Assembly (NCBI GenBank): GCA_031308135.1
Contig: JAHLJT010009419.1
Span: 33,776,540 to 33,840,539 of the forward strand
DNA from: Acheta domesticus
Lineage: Eukaryota; Arthropoda; Insecta; Orthoptera; Gryllidae
Reading direction: 5' to 3'
DNA length: 64,000 bases
This document shows positions 45,926-58,360 of this stretch, in pieces (position 1 is the first letter of the stretch; the number at the start of each line of letters is the position of its first letter). Position numbers and translations under genes: made by a program. Under the pieces are notes generated by a model. It made no database searches. It was not told the DNA's origin and worked only from the letters and a program-made list of their open reading frames with translations.

Positions 45926-46559
45926 CAGTTTTTTGGGAGATCTTGCCGCCACTGGCTTTAACCGTGTGATTTGAACGGTAATGAAACGTACACAACGTCT
46001 GCTAACTATAAAAACTGGTCTGAAGCAAGTGGAAATTCTCAGTTCAGTAGTATGAAATAAAAAAAATAGTAGTATGTAAAGATATAATCAAAGAGCAGTT
46101 AGAAATATTCAGTTACGACCATAAATATTCAGATCATGTAGTGCGGATGAGGTTAGAGACAGGTTTTCTGAGACAGGTTTTCCACTGATACAACAAAAAC
46201 GGGCGGGCAAGAGAAGAGATGCATGACCCAGAAAAATAAAACCTATCAGGAGCATGCGAGGATGTAGATGTTCAATGCTTGAAGGAAAAGAAACTTCAGG
46301 AGTTCAAATGCAGATATTTTGTGCAAAAATATAATGAATTTCATAACAATCTCTTTTAGACCCAGTTCTGCGTGAGCCGTAGAGGAAATACAGAAATTGA
46401 CACTTACTTTGCTTCTTCGCCTAACATTCAGTGCAGTCAAAACTCACGTAGGTCCTTGATACCCAAAAATTCGATTTAGGCAAAACGTCTCACTGTATGT
46501 GTGTATCTGTCAGTCCGTCTGTTCCTCTTTCTGTTCGTCCGTCTGCCTGTGAACAACGC

Positions 46560-47080
46560 TAGCGCCTAAACCGTAATCAGAATTTTCACAAAAATGTATA
46601 ATGGCTAATGACGCGGTCCTTTAAATTTGAAACGGATTTCTTAATTTTGGCAAACACTTTAGATGAACTCGAAAGCATTTTCAAATTTTTCTCAAAAATG
46701 ACTCCAAATCTTTTGATTAACTTTTTTATCAGATAATGCAAAGTAGGCTTATAACTCTCTGAATTTCATAAAATTGCAAAGTTAAACATTTTTTTCGGCG
46801 AATCTACAATATTCAAGACAGAGATTTTTTCTTAATGAAATCTGTTCTTGAAAGTATGTCTTCAAAGAAGTTCATGCACAATTTGTTCAAGATATGAGTA
46901 GTTTTTGCATACTTTTGCATGAAATAATGACAATTTTGAAAACAAGTTTGTCTCAAAATCGGCTTCAATTTTGTTTCTATATTTGTTTCTCGGTTACTGC
47001 GAAGTACGCTTACAAACTTGGTGGATTTGTATAGAAAAATATCTTAATTTTCAAAAACTGCAAAAGTTACAATAAGTGCG
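46560..47080 (-). repeat. Dispersed repeat family A, copy 3, inverted
   Basis: TTTGAAACGGATTTCTTAATTTTG, ATTTTCTCAAAAATGACTCC-like and TCTGAATTTCATAAAATTGC-like segments are complements of the family A blocks. This is the most diverged copy. Confidence 0.5.
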
Positions 47081-49440
47081 AAAAAGTAGCTGCTGTTTCA
47101 GCATCACTAGTTTCGTTTACTCGTCTTTTTAAATGTGACGTTAATAAAACCTCAAATCTTAGCACACTCAATGAATTTCGTGTTTAATGGTAGCCATTCA
47201 TCAACAACCGCGGCTCGTTAGACTAGCTTGCGCTAGTGGTAAATCTGTTTCCGCTGTATAGTTCCCCATTAAGACAAATGGTGTATGGGCCGTTGAAGGA
47301 AAAACAATCTAAAGGGGCCTACCCAAGAAAGAAATTTAGAGACAATAGAGACAGTAACAATCGACATAAATTGGCAGAAATATTTTTATTTGGCAAGGAA
47401 GCTCCTAGCCCTAAGGAGCTCTTAAATAATGAATTAATACTAAAATATATTGAATATTAATAATACAGGACAATAGATCTACTCGAGATTAGGGAGCTTG
47501 CATAATAGGCTTACTTCTTCCCTAATGAGCAAAGGCAAAACGTTAATTTAAACGTTCCTCCATAAAGAAACAACAAACTTATTTTCCTGTCTCAGAGGAT
47601 TGATCACGTGCGCCACTACGAACAAGCGCGCTCCACCTTTCCACTTCCGTGTTCAGACAAATGAATCGCAGAAAAAAAACAACTATTCTTCATTATTCAT
47701 TACACTGAGACCGTTTTGAAGGTCACTGGTAGGTCGTTACATCACCATTATTTATTGTGAAATTCATACCTAATATGTTGGTAATTACCTTAATTAAACT
47801 ATTCTCCACGCACTTATATTGCACTAGCGTAATTGACGCAATTATGATACGTGGGATTACAAATGCAAAATAGCAAAGGAAAAATGCAGATCAAGGAAAT
47901 AATTTAATGCAATGTCAATATCCTAATTGCTAATATTTTTTCTTCAGAACAAAAGTTATTAACGCGATGAAACATTTAACTGTAGCGAGTGGATCACTCA
48001 CGGCCCATCTGATAGATTAGTTTTTTATATTCAAAGATTTGAGCATCTATTTTTCACATTTATAATGCGCAATTATGAAAGAAAACTAAGTATCTTGTAG
48101 TCACGAGAAGGGTGTCTGTGATTTCGTCAGATTCGTACTTACGAACGCTGGAAAAATTCAAAAACAATTAAACAGTTTCGATTTTGATAGACAAATGCAA
48201 ATATTTGATTGTGTTATTCCGCCAATTCGCGTACTGCGCGTACCGACAGAACTCTCATTCGCAGTGAGTCGCTGCTTACTACACAGTGACGTCATACTAC
48301 AGCAAAGATCCAAGGAGGAGGCCATTCGCTATTAAATATTTGCTTCTCTCGGGTTGCATTAGGGAACAGCTACTTTTATATAGTTAGTAGGTAAAGAAAA
48401 GGTGAACTGTACACTGTATTATTGCAATATTTGTGAACGAGTGACTTAGTTAAAATATTTAATTTATTCCAGAGTTATACGTAGTGTTACAAGCGAGTAT
48501 TTTATTTGTTGTTCTTGAGCAGTATGTGTGTTACTTTTGGGAAAGCCATTTCGTGTGATTTTGTTTAGCAGTATTTTGACTCCTGTAGACCACTAGTTTC
48601 AAATTATTGACCGTGATTTATGACTGATGACGTTATATAATATAAATTGTATTTGTAACTGAGAATTGTAGTAAGAAACTGAAAAGATGTGGTAGCTTCA
48701 TGATGAGAAAGTTACGACATATTACACCAAAAATACACTCTTTCGAAGTCGCTGTTGAAACAAATTGCAACTAATTTGAATTCAGTAAAGAAAAGTCATT
48801 AAATTTTGTTTCATTGGCTCAAGATAGTTTAAGATTGATTTTAAATGATATAACACAAATGTAGGCTTATTATTTTCAACTTGTTTTTGTTCCTCCGACT
48901 TGATCAATAACGAGAAGAGATCTCATACTGAAAGCAAAGAGGATCCATTTTTGCACTCTTTACCCGATTCAATTCACATAGCTAAGCGTTATATGTCAAA
49001 TTTCGATTATAAACTTACATTAGACAATTCAAATCAAAATTGGAATGATAGGCAATTGACATAACCTCACGAAAGAATCTCACGATTAAACATTTCACAG
49101 ACCATAACGCTTAATGATTTGTCTAATGACGTTTATGGTCAGCATATTACCAAAATTAAATGTTCTCAATAACTTCCCAACTCCAAATTTTGGAACAACC
49201 AATTCCATTTCATTCATTAAGAGATTTAATTTCCACTTGGAAATATATCGCCACACATTGCTTCGTTGGTAAAATGAACAATTGTGGCGTGAGATCCCAC
49301 GTTCGACAAGAGCCAGAATGAAGCACCACGGAGTTTCTTTCCCACGCGACGGGCTCTCCGCGAACCGGCAGGCCAGAAAGAGCGTCGTACCCTTGCATTT
49401 GCGCCGGGACCCGTTCCAGTAGCGCCCACGGCGCTAGGTC
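47081..49440. other. Intergenic, nothing recognised
   Basis: AT-rich spacer. Near 48230-48320 a short GC-richer stretch (CGCGTACTGCGCGTACC) lies close to TATATAG at about 48377; no exon follows. Confidence 0.45.
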
Positions 49441-49529
49441 ATGTCGCGAGGAGGCGGGCGCGCTGCACCCGTGTAAAGTGGTCGTTATCACCGCGGCGAG
49501 GGCAGCGCGCGTGCCTGGCAGAAGGCCGC

Positions 49530-49616
49530 GCCGCCGCCACCGCCGCCACCGCCGCCGCCGCCACCGTCACCGCCGCCGCCACCGCCGCCGCCGTCTCCGC
49601 CGCCGCCTCCGCCGCC

Positions 49617-49647
<31 letters not shown>

Positions 49648-49662
49648 CCACCGCCACCGCCG

Positions 49663-49715
<53 letters not shown>

Positions 49716-49920
49716 GCCGCCGCCGCCGTCGCCACCGCTCCCGCCCGCACCGCCTCCAACACAGCTCTAACCACCGCCACCGCCTCGACCACCACCACCA
49801 CCACCGGCGCCCCCGCCGCCGTCCCCACCGACATAGCCCTCACCACCACCATCACCACCGCCGCCGCCGCTACCGCCACCATCGGCACCGCCGCCACCAC
49901 CACTGCCGTCGCCGCCCTCC
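49530..49920. repeat. (CCG)n-dominated triplet repeat
   Basis: CCG with CCA, CCT and CGT variants runs for about 390 bases; it is almost pure from 49533 to 49735, then becomes CCACCACC-rich. The long Ala/Val, Arg/His and Pro frames it creates are not evidence of a protein. Confidence 0.95.
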
Positions 49921-50179
49921 TTAGCGCCAATGGTTGCGGGGAAGACTCTGCGGCCACTGGCGGAGGCGACTCAGTCCGCGCGCGACACGCTCCCACGCGC
50001 AGCAACAACTCCGCCTGCACCCCGGACGCCTCGGCTCACTCCGGGAGACTCCCCCGCATGTGCAGCATCAGCAGCGACAGAAGCTGCAGCTCGGATACCT
50101 CGGCGCCTTCGTTACTCTGAGATTTTCGAGTAGCGCTCCATTGGACTTCGCCTTGCACTCGCAACCCGCTACACACCGC

Positions 50180-50182
50180 ATG
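50180..50182 (+). CDS. Candidate ATG-only first coding exon of the SCP-domain gene
   Basis: CACCGCATG|GTGAGC gives a start codon directly followed by a good donor, at the end of the CpG-rich segment. The next certain exon (62,235) needs a phase-0 upstream exon supplying a Met, and joining the two gives a textbook signal peptide beginning MEGVARVALC. Intron 1 would be 12,052 nt. The join is inference and other upstream exons are possible. Confidence 0.35.
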
Positions 50183-50228
50183 GTGAGCACCAAGGCTCTA
50201 TTTACTTTTATTCTGCCTTTTCTTTTCA

Positions 50229-50291
50229 TTATTTATTAATATTACTGTTGTTATTATTATTATTGTTATTATTATTGTTGTTGTTGTTGCA
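50229..50291. repeat. (TTA/TTG)n microsatellite
   Basis: A run of ATT, ATTGTT and TTG triplets follows the candidate first exon by about 50 bases. Confidence 0.85.
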
Positions 50292-52229
50292 ATATCTAGG
50301 AAGGCGAAGCGAAAATAAATAATCGAATATTTCGAGATATCGATATTCGAGTTATTAAGATTCCCATGTGTGTATGCGTTCGTTATGTTTGTGTCTATTC
50401 TTAAATCGAGTAGTGTGAGCCGTTTGTGGGGCTAATTTTGCGCTATATGCACGAGTCTGAAGTTCAGGTTTGTGAGGGATATTACCGTTTCTCCTGCCAC
50501 CCCTTCCATCATTTATTGAATATCATGCGTTTCATTGTCTTTATCATCTCTATTCCTCGTGTGAGTGAAGAAAGGATACAGCAAAACAGTTTTGTATTAA
50601 TAATTGAAAATTATCTACATAGATAAAATTGGAGTGTGTCTGTAATTTCAAAAATCACTGCCTTTTTATTATATCATATGGTTATTTACGCGTTATAAAA
50701 ACTCATTCAATTGTTTTTACGATTTTTTCTGACTGTTCAGGATAATCTCTCGAACGGCTAAACTGATTTTGCAGAGTTTTTAATGAAAAGAAAAAAGTTT
50801 TGTCTGGCATAATTTACGCTACTTCTTTCTTTTTGTATAAAGAAGAATGTTTTATTGTCTTTTGTACAAATAAGTATGTTTGTTAGTTTGTTTTCTCATA
50901 CAAATCTACAGTTTTATTCCGATCTTAATCAAATTTCTTACACATCATCTTCCAAATCTAATGAGATTACGTACTCTCTCCCCTTCTCGATTTCTTAGAT
51001 AAGAAATTAAGAACGAATTTTTTCAATTGTCTGCGAATATTTCGATAAGGACGAGGGAATATAAGAACACTACACATTTCTTGAAGCCCATAAACTTTCT
51101 TACTAAATGCCTTTTCATTCATTCCACCAGTGACATTAAGCTTCGAGTTATTTCGAATCATAATTGTAATTGGAAGTTTGCCGAGAGTATGCAACAATGA
51201 ATTTATTCACAGTTGCCCACAGCAACAATTGTGGTAGCAACGGTGATCAAAGCGAGCACAGCAGGGGGGAACAGATGGGCGAGGCGGAGCGGAGTGGAGC
51301 GGGGCAGAGTGTGAACAGTGAGGATCAAACTGATTTTGGACAGTGCAGCGCAAGGCACGATAGGCCAGGGCGTGAATACACTACAGGTAGAATTTATTCC
51401 TTGTCAAGTCTAATAGTCGAATGCGATAAACAAATATCCCGGCAACGCCAGGTACTTCTTCTAGAGCCAAATAATATCATAAAAGGGAAGTAATAATCAG
51501 AAGTATGATTACGTAATGAACGAAACCAAGAAAGGTAGTGGAAAACAAAAATGCAATTAATCATCTAAGTAATGGTGATTTACGAGAACTGGGTTTACGA
51601 ATTTCATCTGTATTTCATGAGCTATATACGTCTATCACTTTAGCAATTGTTTGTTTACTAATCGAAAATCAAAATAAAATGGGAGTACATTTGCTTCGTT
51701 ATGAGTATGCCATATTCTAGCTGAAAACAATACCAGTGTTGTGATTCAGCTGTTGGTGCATGAAATTTATAGAAGCACTTAACATTCTAGTCTTAAACTA
51801 CTTCTATAACCACTTAAGCTTAAACAATAATAAGGACGAAATTTCATAAACATGTATCACAAGTTTGTATACATATATAATTATATTATTGTTTAATTGC
51901 TATATTTTCTTAAGCATCAAATTTATGAAGATACCGCGAATAAATTTCGATCGACCAAATACGTATTATGTGGTATTTAATAAAAACATGGCCTTCAACT
52001 ATCACCATGTACAGTTCAATTTAGGAGACATGAAAGAGACATTTTGAGTGCGTATAAAACAAAACTGCAGATAAACTTGCCAGACCTCACTTATCCCGTT
52101 CGACTCGGAAATGATGTAGGTAGGCTGTGCATTGGACAGTTACCAATGAGTAAATATTTTATTACATTTATCAGTCTTATTCAATCCATTATTAACTGTT
52201 TGGCTTCTCCGCCGGCATAGGTAGATTTT
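50292..52229. other. Spacer (putative SCP intron 1), nothing firm
   Basis: AT-rich. A 107-codon frame at 51170-51493 lies on purine-rich sequence (GGGCGAGGCGGAGCGGAGTG) with no known domain. I do not call it a gene. Confidence 0.45.
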
Positions 52230-52690
52230 CCAGGGGGGGGGAGCGAGAACCTCATTATTTCGTGTTTCCGGCCTCGTCCACTTCTATAGTCATTAGTCCC
52301 GTAACAGTAGTGAATGTTATATCTTGGGAAGTGGCGGTGTTCCGCCCCCTGGGTAGAGAGATCCGGCGCCGACCTACACATAGGCTTGCGGTTGTTCCCA
52401 CTTCCAGGTGTCTCTTTCAACATGACATCGCCCCAGTCGGAACAAGCTCTAACCACCCGTCTCTCTCGTCACGTGCAGTGCACGAAAGTGTGTGTAGTAC
52501 AGAGAGGAGGGGACAAAAACAAGGATGAAGATCCTGCGCGGTCTCTGACCTATTTGTTAAGGTACTGCTCCGGCATTCGCCGATCAGAGAGCGGAGAAAC
52601 CACAGAAAGTAGAGCGGCTGGCCTCAAGAATTCTCCAAATAAAAATTGTTAGGTCGAATTCTATGGCTGAATTCGACCTAACAATGTAGC
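52230..52690 (-). repeat. Family B dispersed repeat, longest copy
   Basis: It holds the GGTGTCTCTTTCAACA-type and CGGCGCCGACCTAC blocks, complements of copies 1 and 5, and the GCGGAGAAACCACAGAAAG block shared with copies 2 and 3. It ends in a hairpin (52646-52684) that joins a tRNA-like unit. Confidence 0.65.
52646..52684. repeat. 16-bp-arm hairpin with a 7-nt loop
   Basis: TTGTTAGGTCGAATTC pairs perfectly with GAATTCGACCTAACAA around TATGGCT. The same ATTCGACCTAAC motif marks the family B/tRNA-like junction at about 45796. Confidence 0.95.
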
Positions 52691-52699
52691 CAGTGTCGG

Positions 52700-52790
52700 C
52701 CCCGTGGCCGAGATCGGAAAGGCAATAGTGGTCTTGGACCGTGGGGTCGCGGGTTCGAGTACCGCCTCGGGCATGGTTGTATGTGTTCGT
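52700..52790 (+). repeat. tRNA-like unit (SINE head), plus strand
   Basis: A-box-like GTGGCCGAGATCGG is followed at tRNA spacing by B box GGTTCGAGTACC (52752-52763). The 3' half does not pair as a normal acceptor stem. tRNA-derived SINE or tRNA pseudogene. Confidence 0.55.
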
Positions 52791-52921
52791 CTTTTCACCC
52801 CCTATCATCACCATATCGTTTCATCCTCATACCATAACGTTACATTCAATAGTGGTCGCTAATGACCGAGTAGTTGATGCGACCTTGAATAACAAAACAA
52901 ATGTAGCTAGTGTCGAAAATT

Positions 52922-53012
52922 CGCCATCGTTGGGACTCGAACCCAAAGGTCTCCGGGCCAGCGATGCTACAGCTGCAACGGCAATGCTGCCACTGAGCTA
53001 TGACAGGCGCTG
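52922..53012 (-). repeat. tRNA-like unit, minus strand
   Basis: GGGACTCGAACCC (52932-52944) is an inverted B box, and CACTGAGCTATGACAGGC is the A-box side. It follows a GCTAGTGTCGAAAATTCG segment, as the unit at 45838 does. Confidence 0.55.
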
Positions 53013-55402
53013 TGCCTAGTAAAACAATTCAGCCGAGATCAGTTAATACTGTACGTCAATTAGAACTACAGCTCGATGCTTAGATTCCTAACGACGACTC
53101 GCGAAATTGAATGGACCAAAATCAAACGCTCAGGTTCCGTGGAAGTATATCGCGACTCCGATATAATTATCAATTAGCCTCAGAATTTCGGAAAAGCCAC
53201 AGAGTAATACTACAAAAGCCGCGTGCGGGTCGTGGGGCCAACGTTGATGCGTATTGAGTGGAGAGAGTGGAAAGAGTGTGAGCGAAGTGTTGTCTAGCGT
53301 ATTGTTTTACACGTTTTGTCACAAGAGCAGACGTATGTTCAAGTTAAGAGTTCACATACCGATAGAGTACAATTTGAACAATCCACAAATGTATAATTGT
53401 ATGAGACAAGCATTTTACGTACTGTAGGAAAACGATCGTATTCTGAACTGTAGGAAAACGCCAAAATTGCAGGACAGTAAAAATATTCACGTTACACCTA
53501 TGAACTGATACCTATTAGCGCTTTATTCTATTAATTAATTTGTAAAAGATAATCGGGGCGATGGCAATAATTTTAGTCCACTGGGTCCGGATAAGGCAAG
53601 ACAATCACCTCTTTGGAGTAATGACCCTTCAGTTACTTCCTCCAGTTTAGGTGTCTGATACACGTCCAAGACGAGCTGAGCTGAACAGTGCGTGATCTTG
53701 CGGTCTTCGTCTGCTTGAGCCAGACTTCCACGGGTCTGCTCTGCCTGCACGACATATATTCAAAGGTAGCTTCTGCCTTGCAAATGTGTCTCAAGACTGC
53801 GTTGATGTCACGATCAACAAAATGTGCGAACGCTAGGTTTTGGAATTTTGCAACTAAATGGTTACCCGTAATAGTGCATGCAGTCGTTAGAGGTTATCTC
53901 ACGTATTGCGAAACTACGGAGGGAGATTAATTGTTAAACGATACTTCGTATATCTTGTAGGAAAAACAAACAACATTAATGACTTATCTCAACGATTGCA
54001 TCTGCCATCAAGAGACTCCCCTAATGTAAATATTAATGCTTAATACTGAGCAATGCAAAGTAACCATTGTTCACTAAAACGAAAACTACTTCAATATCCA
54101 CAGAGCATGGAGGCCATGAGGGCAAATACCGTAGCCAATGTGGTTGCTGCTCTGAAGGCATTGGCTTAAAATGAGTGCAATGTCCCACGTTATCAGTTAA
54201 TTTTGCCGATTAGAGTTTCTGACTATTTTGCGGTTTATTTGTATCGTAAAATAATTTCTACCGTTCCTGGAAGAAATGTCATTCAACTCGTTCCACTCCT
54301 AGTATGTGTTTATAGGCAATGAATTGTCGGAAAATAAGTGAAAATCGCATATTATTTTCCTGAAACAAGACCCAAACCTTCCCTGAATTGGTCGAAAATA
54401 CTATAATACAGACATAATTACATGGATCTGTGCAGAAAACTTCACCTCATTCAACATGAAAAGTTTTATGGCGACAAGAAATGTGTGCTTGTATATCTGC
54501 ATTGCACTCAATGAAAAAGGAAACAATCGGACAAGAAACACACTTAAAACTGTATTACGAGAGACACATGGCTGTAGAAAGTTTCATAATTTCAACCAGT
54601 ACAAGAATGAGTATCATTATTTTTTCCTTAGATATACACTGAGAATACGCTTTGAAACATAACGTCCAATAAAAAGCTTTGTATTCCAACATTATACTTC
54701 GCAATAAAACGGAATAGATCCCAATAACATTCGACAGCTAATTGTACTTCTTTTCGAATGTCCCTGTCTTATGTGCGTGGATTACTCTAATACAATTTCT
54801 TCACGTTGCTAATGAACATTTAATATTTAAAAAATTTTACACGTAAATTGAATGTAAATATTAAATAGTAAGGAATGAATGACTATTCAACTCAGATGTC
54901 TACATTGACCTTCAGCCCTAATACACAATAACACTTCAACCTTAATGATTCATTTCAACAGTACATTTCAATCCATCAGTAATTTACGATATGTTCCGAG
55001 TGCATCTGAAATGATAAGGTTTATCTTCAGTTTCATTCACATTGTAAAAGAATCGTTAAGCAACCATTACAAACATTCGAAATGCAAACCAGTAGGTTCA
55101 AAGTACGAACATTTATTGAATGCGCAATAAACGAAGAGCATAGACCTGACGTCAGGGTGGGGGTGGGGGGCAAAGGGACCATGTTCCCTTTGAAAATTTT
55201 GAAAAGGGATCATGTAGTAGGGAAGAATAAAACATTTTATTGCCGTAAATGTGTTAAATTCCTGATAAACTGACATACTTGGTTCAAATTTACAATGACG
55301 ACAAACTAGTCTACTCGCATAATATTACCATATCTTTTTTTTTTGGGCATTATTGCCATATTGACTAGGGATAAAACATTTGAAAAAAATGTATGTTTTA
55401 CA
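53013..55402. other. Spacer (putative SCP intron 1), nothing recognised
   Basis: AT-rich with short frames only. A patch near 54105-54170 reads MEAMRANTVANVVAALKALA and stops, but has no splice support or family. Confidence 0.45.
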
Positions 55403-55404
55403 TA

Positions 55405-56659
55405 TCGTAAATCTGCCTGACTTTGCACCAAACTTGTTGATATTAACCCGTTTTTTGTCTGTAATCTTTCTATTGAATTTGGCAAAAATTTAAAACGTTG
55501 ATGGTTAAATTTAGATAGCCTGGAGATATTAAATCCACTTTTAGATAGAATATGTTTGCAAGAAAATCTAATATTTATTAAATTTATTTGCTTTTGGCGC
55601 AAAGTCAACCGGAAAAACATTGCACCATTATTAGATTCTCGTTTAAATTGCTTTTAAAACTGATGATGGCGCAAATTCAAAGCACAGTATTATGATTTAC
55701 GAATTGCTTAATAACTTTTACTCACGGTCAAAAAATGAAAAGTCTTATAAAAAAAGATTGTTTACGTTAAAAAAGGATTTTTGAAAATAAGCAAGCGAGA
55801 AATTAATAATTTTTATTAGTTTTAACAACAGTTTTCGGAAGGTATACTCAAGAGAAACATTTGTTACAGTTTTTTGCCATGAAATTACAACTAAACTGAA
55901 AAATGTATCAGCAACTAAATTTCTTTGTTGAAAACAGCTAGACCGTCTGCTTTTTGAGATGTTGATCTTTCAACATGTAATTAATTGTTCTGTGAGATAT
56001 TTTATACTTCTCAGATGCATTGCGCTGGGTGATATTAACCGCTTTGATGTCTCGAAGGCAGGCTTCCAGGGTCTCTTCAGGTAATCCGTGGAACCGTTGC
56101 TATTTGACTTCCGACATTTTTTGTCAAAAATGAAAAATAATAACAAATATTATCATACAATGCAAAATAAGAGTAAAATATTTTGATATAAATACTGAAA
56201 AGTTAATTTTTACTCCACGACATAATTTTGAACCAGGATGTTGATGGTGCAAAGTCATTCCTGATTTATGAACCACTACGTTACTTTTAATTCATTTTGA
56301 TAGTGAGACATACATTTTGAACAAAATATGAATAGGCATTTTAAACTAGGATAAATATTAAATGAAAAAATATGCAAATTAACGGATCAAGGGTCTCTTT
56401 TAAGGTGAAATAGACAACTGTATTCAAGGGACGTTTGCGACGTGGTTCTACTGATAAAGAAATGGCCATCTCCTATATTCTGAGAAGCTTGTAAACGGCG
56501 CGTGTTGTTGTTGATAACGACTTAGTGTTGCCAGATCATTCGAATAAGCTAAAATATCTCTCCTTTAAGGAAAACTATTACTCTTTTCTTTCGCCTAAAA
56601 CTTTTTTGCCATGTAGGTGCAAAGTCATCTTACGAGTGCAAAGTCAGACCGATTTACGG
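55405..56659 (-). mobile_element. pogo-like DNA transposon remnant with TA target duplication
   Basis: The ends TCGTAAATCTGCCTGACTTT and AAAGTCAGACCGATTTACGG are inverted repeats flanked by TA (55403-55404 and 56660-56661). GCAAAGTCA motifs recur near both ends. The minus strand holds a psq-type HTH remnant. The element is about 1.26 kb, and no DDE catalytic domain is visible. Confidence 0.8.
55938..56117 (-). pseudogene. psq-type helix-turn-helix remnant of the pogo-like transposase
   Basis: The minus-strand frame opens MSEVK, has a TAG at codon 6, then reads LPEETLEACLRDI, NITQRNASEKYKI and SHRTINYMLKDQH. This has the layout of a pipsqueak/CENP-B-type N-terminal HTH (helix, then an AxxYxI turn and recognition helix). 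It ends at a stop after about 59 codons. The protein is inactive: one internal stop and no DDE region. Confidence 0.75.
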
Positions 56660-56661
56660 TA

Positions 56662-58014
56662 GTTGTAACAGTCAACACTCGTTGACTAGTTATTTTCAAT
56701 AATAAATTTTTTGTCTTTATTTGTGAATGACTCTTTAATTTTTGCAAAAATGGTAGATAGTTCACAAAAATGCAAAATAATTGCAAATTCTGGATGCATT
56801 TTATATTTGAAATAATTTAAATTTTACTTTTTTAACAGTGTTAGTTGAAATTGTACATGGACATTTGTAATTTGTGAGTATATTCATAAGAGTTAATTTT
56901 AGTTCCCAAATCATAGCAGACTTGTTACATTGAGCGCGTTTCGACATGACATTTTATAACTTTTAAATATATTACATAAAATTATGGTTTAAAATAAATG
57001 AAAATTATTAAACTTTCCAAAACCTATGAAAGACATGTAAAATGTACAAAGTGTGCCTAGAGTATAACGCACGAATTCGAGGCAAAAAAGAGAAGAAATT
57101 TTTGAATCTACCCTTAAAATCTGTCAATTTACATTCACAGATTCACTCAGAAAAACACCAAAAAATGGGCCTCAAAAAGAAAAAAGAAAAGCACACACAC
57201 ACACATTCACAAGAAAAAAATAATTAACAGAAAACAATTTAAAATGTTGAAAAATGTACGAAAATACTTTTATAAAATGCGACCAATTATATTCCTCCTG
57301 CAACTCTCAAAAATACATTTAAAACTAGAGGTACTACAAAATGACACAAACTTTCCCGCATTAGTTTTCTACTCTCCTTAATGTAGGCTAGCTTTTCGAT
57401 ATTGTTCCATCCTCTTTCCAGCTGCTACCTACCATCGTCAAAGACACATTGTTCACATATTTCAATAAACACTTGAAATAAATATTTATAAAAGTAATCA
57501 AATCATTTATTCCCATAGTATGAAGCTACAGGTTCAGAAGCACAACTGTCAATCACCAACATTTTTAATCGGACCATAATATCCGAAAGTGCTCACGCTT
57601 TAACTTTCATTTCGAAGTAGGAGGAATGTAGAAACTATTTTTAATGTGTTTTTGCGGGAGAATTTACACGAAGAAGAAATTTACATAGTATTAAAACTTT
57701 TGACCAAATCATGAATTACAGTTTTTTTTATATTTAATGGAAATACAATCACGACAGATAAATGAAGCTAAGGGGCAACGAAAAAAATGCACATTTCATT
57801 TTAACTTTTTAAAAAGGCATAATTCATACCTACGAAGAGCATCTGAAATCACGAGAACTCGCGGAGAGAATTAGTTGGGATGGGGTCATCTATAGATCAA
57901 CAAGTAACAGCAATCTATCAAGATTACATGTAATATTAATGTTTTTGGAGTCTGAAATGCACCAGTAATATCAGAAATATGTGTATTTTATTGAATTTTC
58001 AGTGAAATTAAGGG
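56662..58014. other. Spacer, nothing recognised
   Basis: AT-rich with a short (CA)5 run near 57192. No exon or repeat family assigned. Confidence 0.45.
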
Positions 58015-58360
58015 AATATAGAACTACTGTACACCAGCAGCAAAATTGCTGCTGAAGATAAATCCAAAATGAGTTTCTAAGAAGTAGCATTCACACTGCA
58101 CCAAAACAACAAAGCCGTTTATATAGGCATTACTCTCATATAACACCGTACTTAATTAAATAAATTACAACAGATATTTACATACCAAATATATAAAAAA
58201 GGTGCTGTTCCATAATGCAACCCATCAACAGCAAATATGTATTTAATTGTGGGCTGCCTCCTTCTTGGAACTTTTTTCTCATTTGTTGTTAGTACCGAGT
58301 CTGAGAATTCAGTCCGTATGCACAATATAAGAATAGGTGGAATGACAGTCAAATATTTGC
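58015..58360 (+). repeat. Family D dispersed repeat, copy 2
   Basis: AGAAGTAGCATTCACACTGC and GAGAATTCAGTCCGTATGCA...AATAGGTGGAATGACAGT follow the same order as at 32530-32890. The 89-codon frame overlapping it is therefore not treated as a gene. Confidence 0.5.

Larger units (their letters stand above)
49441..50182 (+). promoter_or_regulatory. CpG-rich, CCG-triplet-rich promoter or 5' UTR candidate
   Basis: A sharp shift to CG-dense sequence begins near 49370. It includes a (CCG/CCA)n triplet array and then non-repetitive CpG-rich sequence, and ends at an ATG directly followed by a donor. This is the only such segment upstream of the SCP gene on the + strand. Promoter activity is inference. 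Confidence 0.4.

Noticed and set aside
49439..50020. 193-codon Ala/Val-rich minus frame and 148-codon Arg/His-rich plus frame
   Set aside because: Direct translations of the CCG triplet tract; no non-repetitive protein segment resembles a known family.
10770..53012. Possible functional tRNA genes at the Pol III box matches (10.8, 18.3, 23.6, 45.8, 52.7 and 52.9 kb)
   Set aside because: A and B boxes are present but I could not fold a full cloverleaf with paired acceptor stem; several are attached to repeat bodies, so they are treated as SINE heads.
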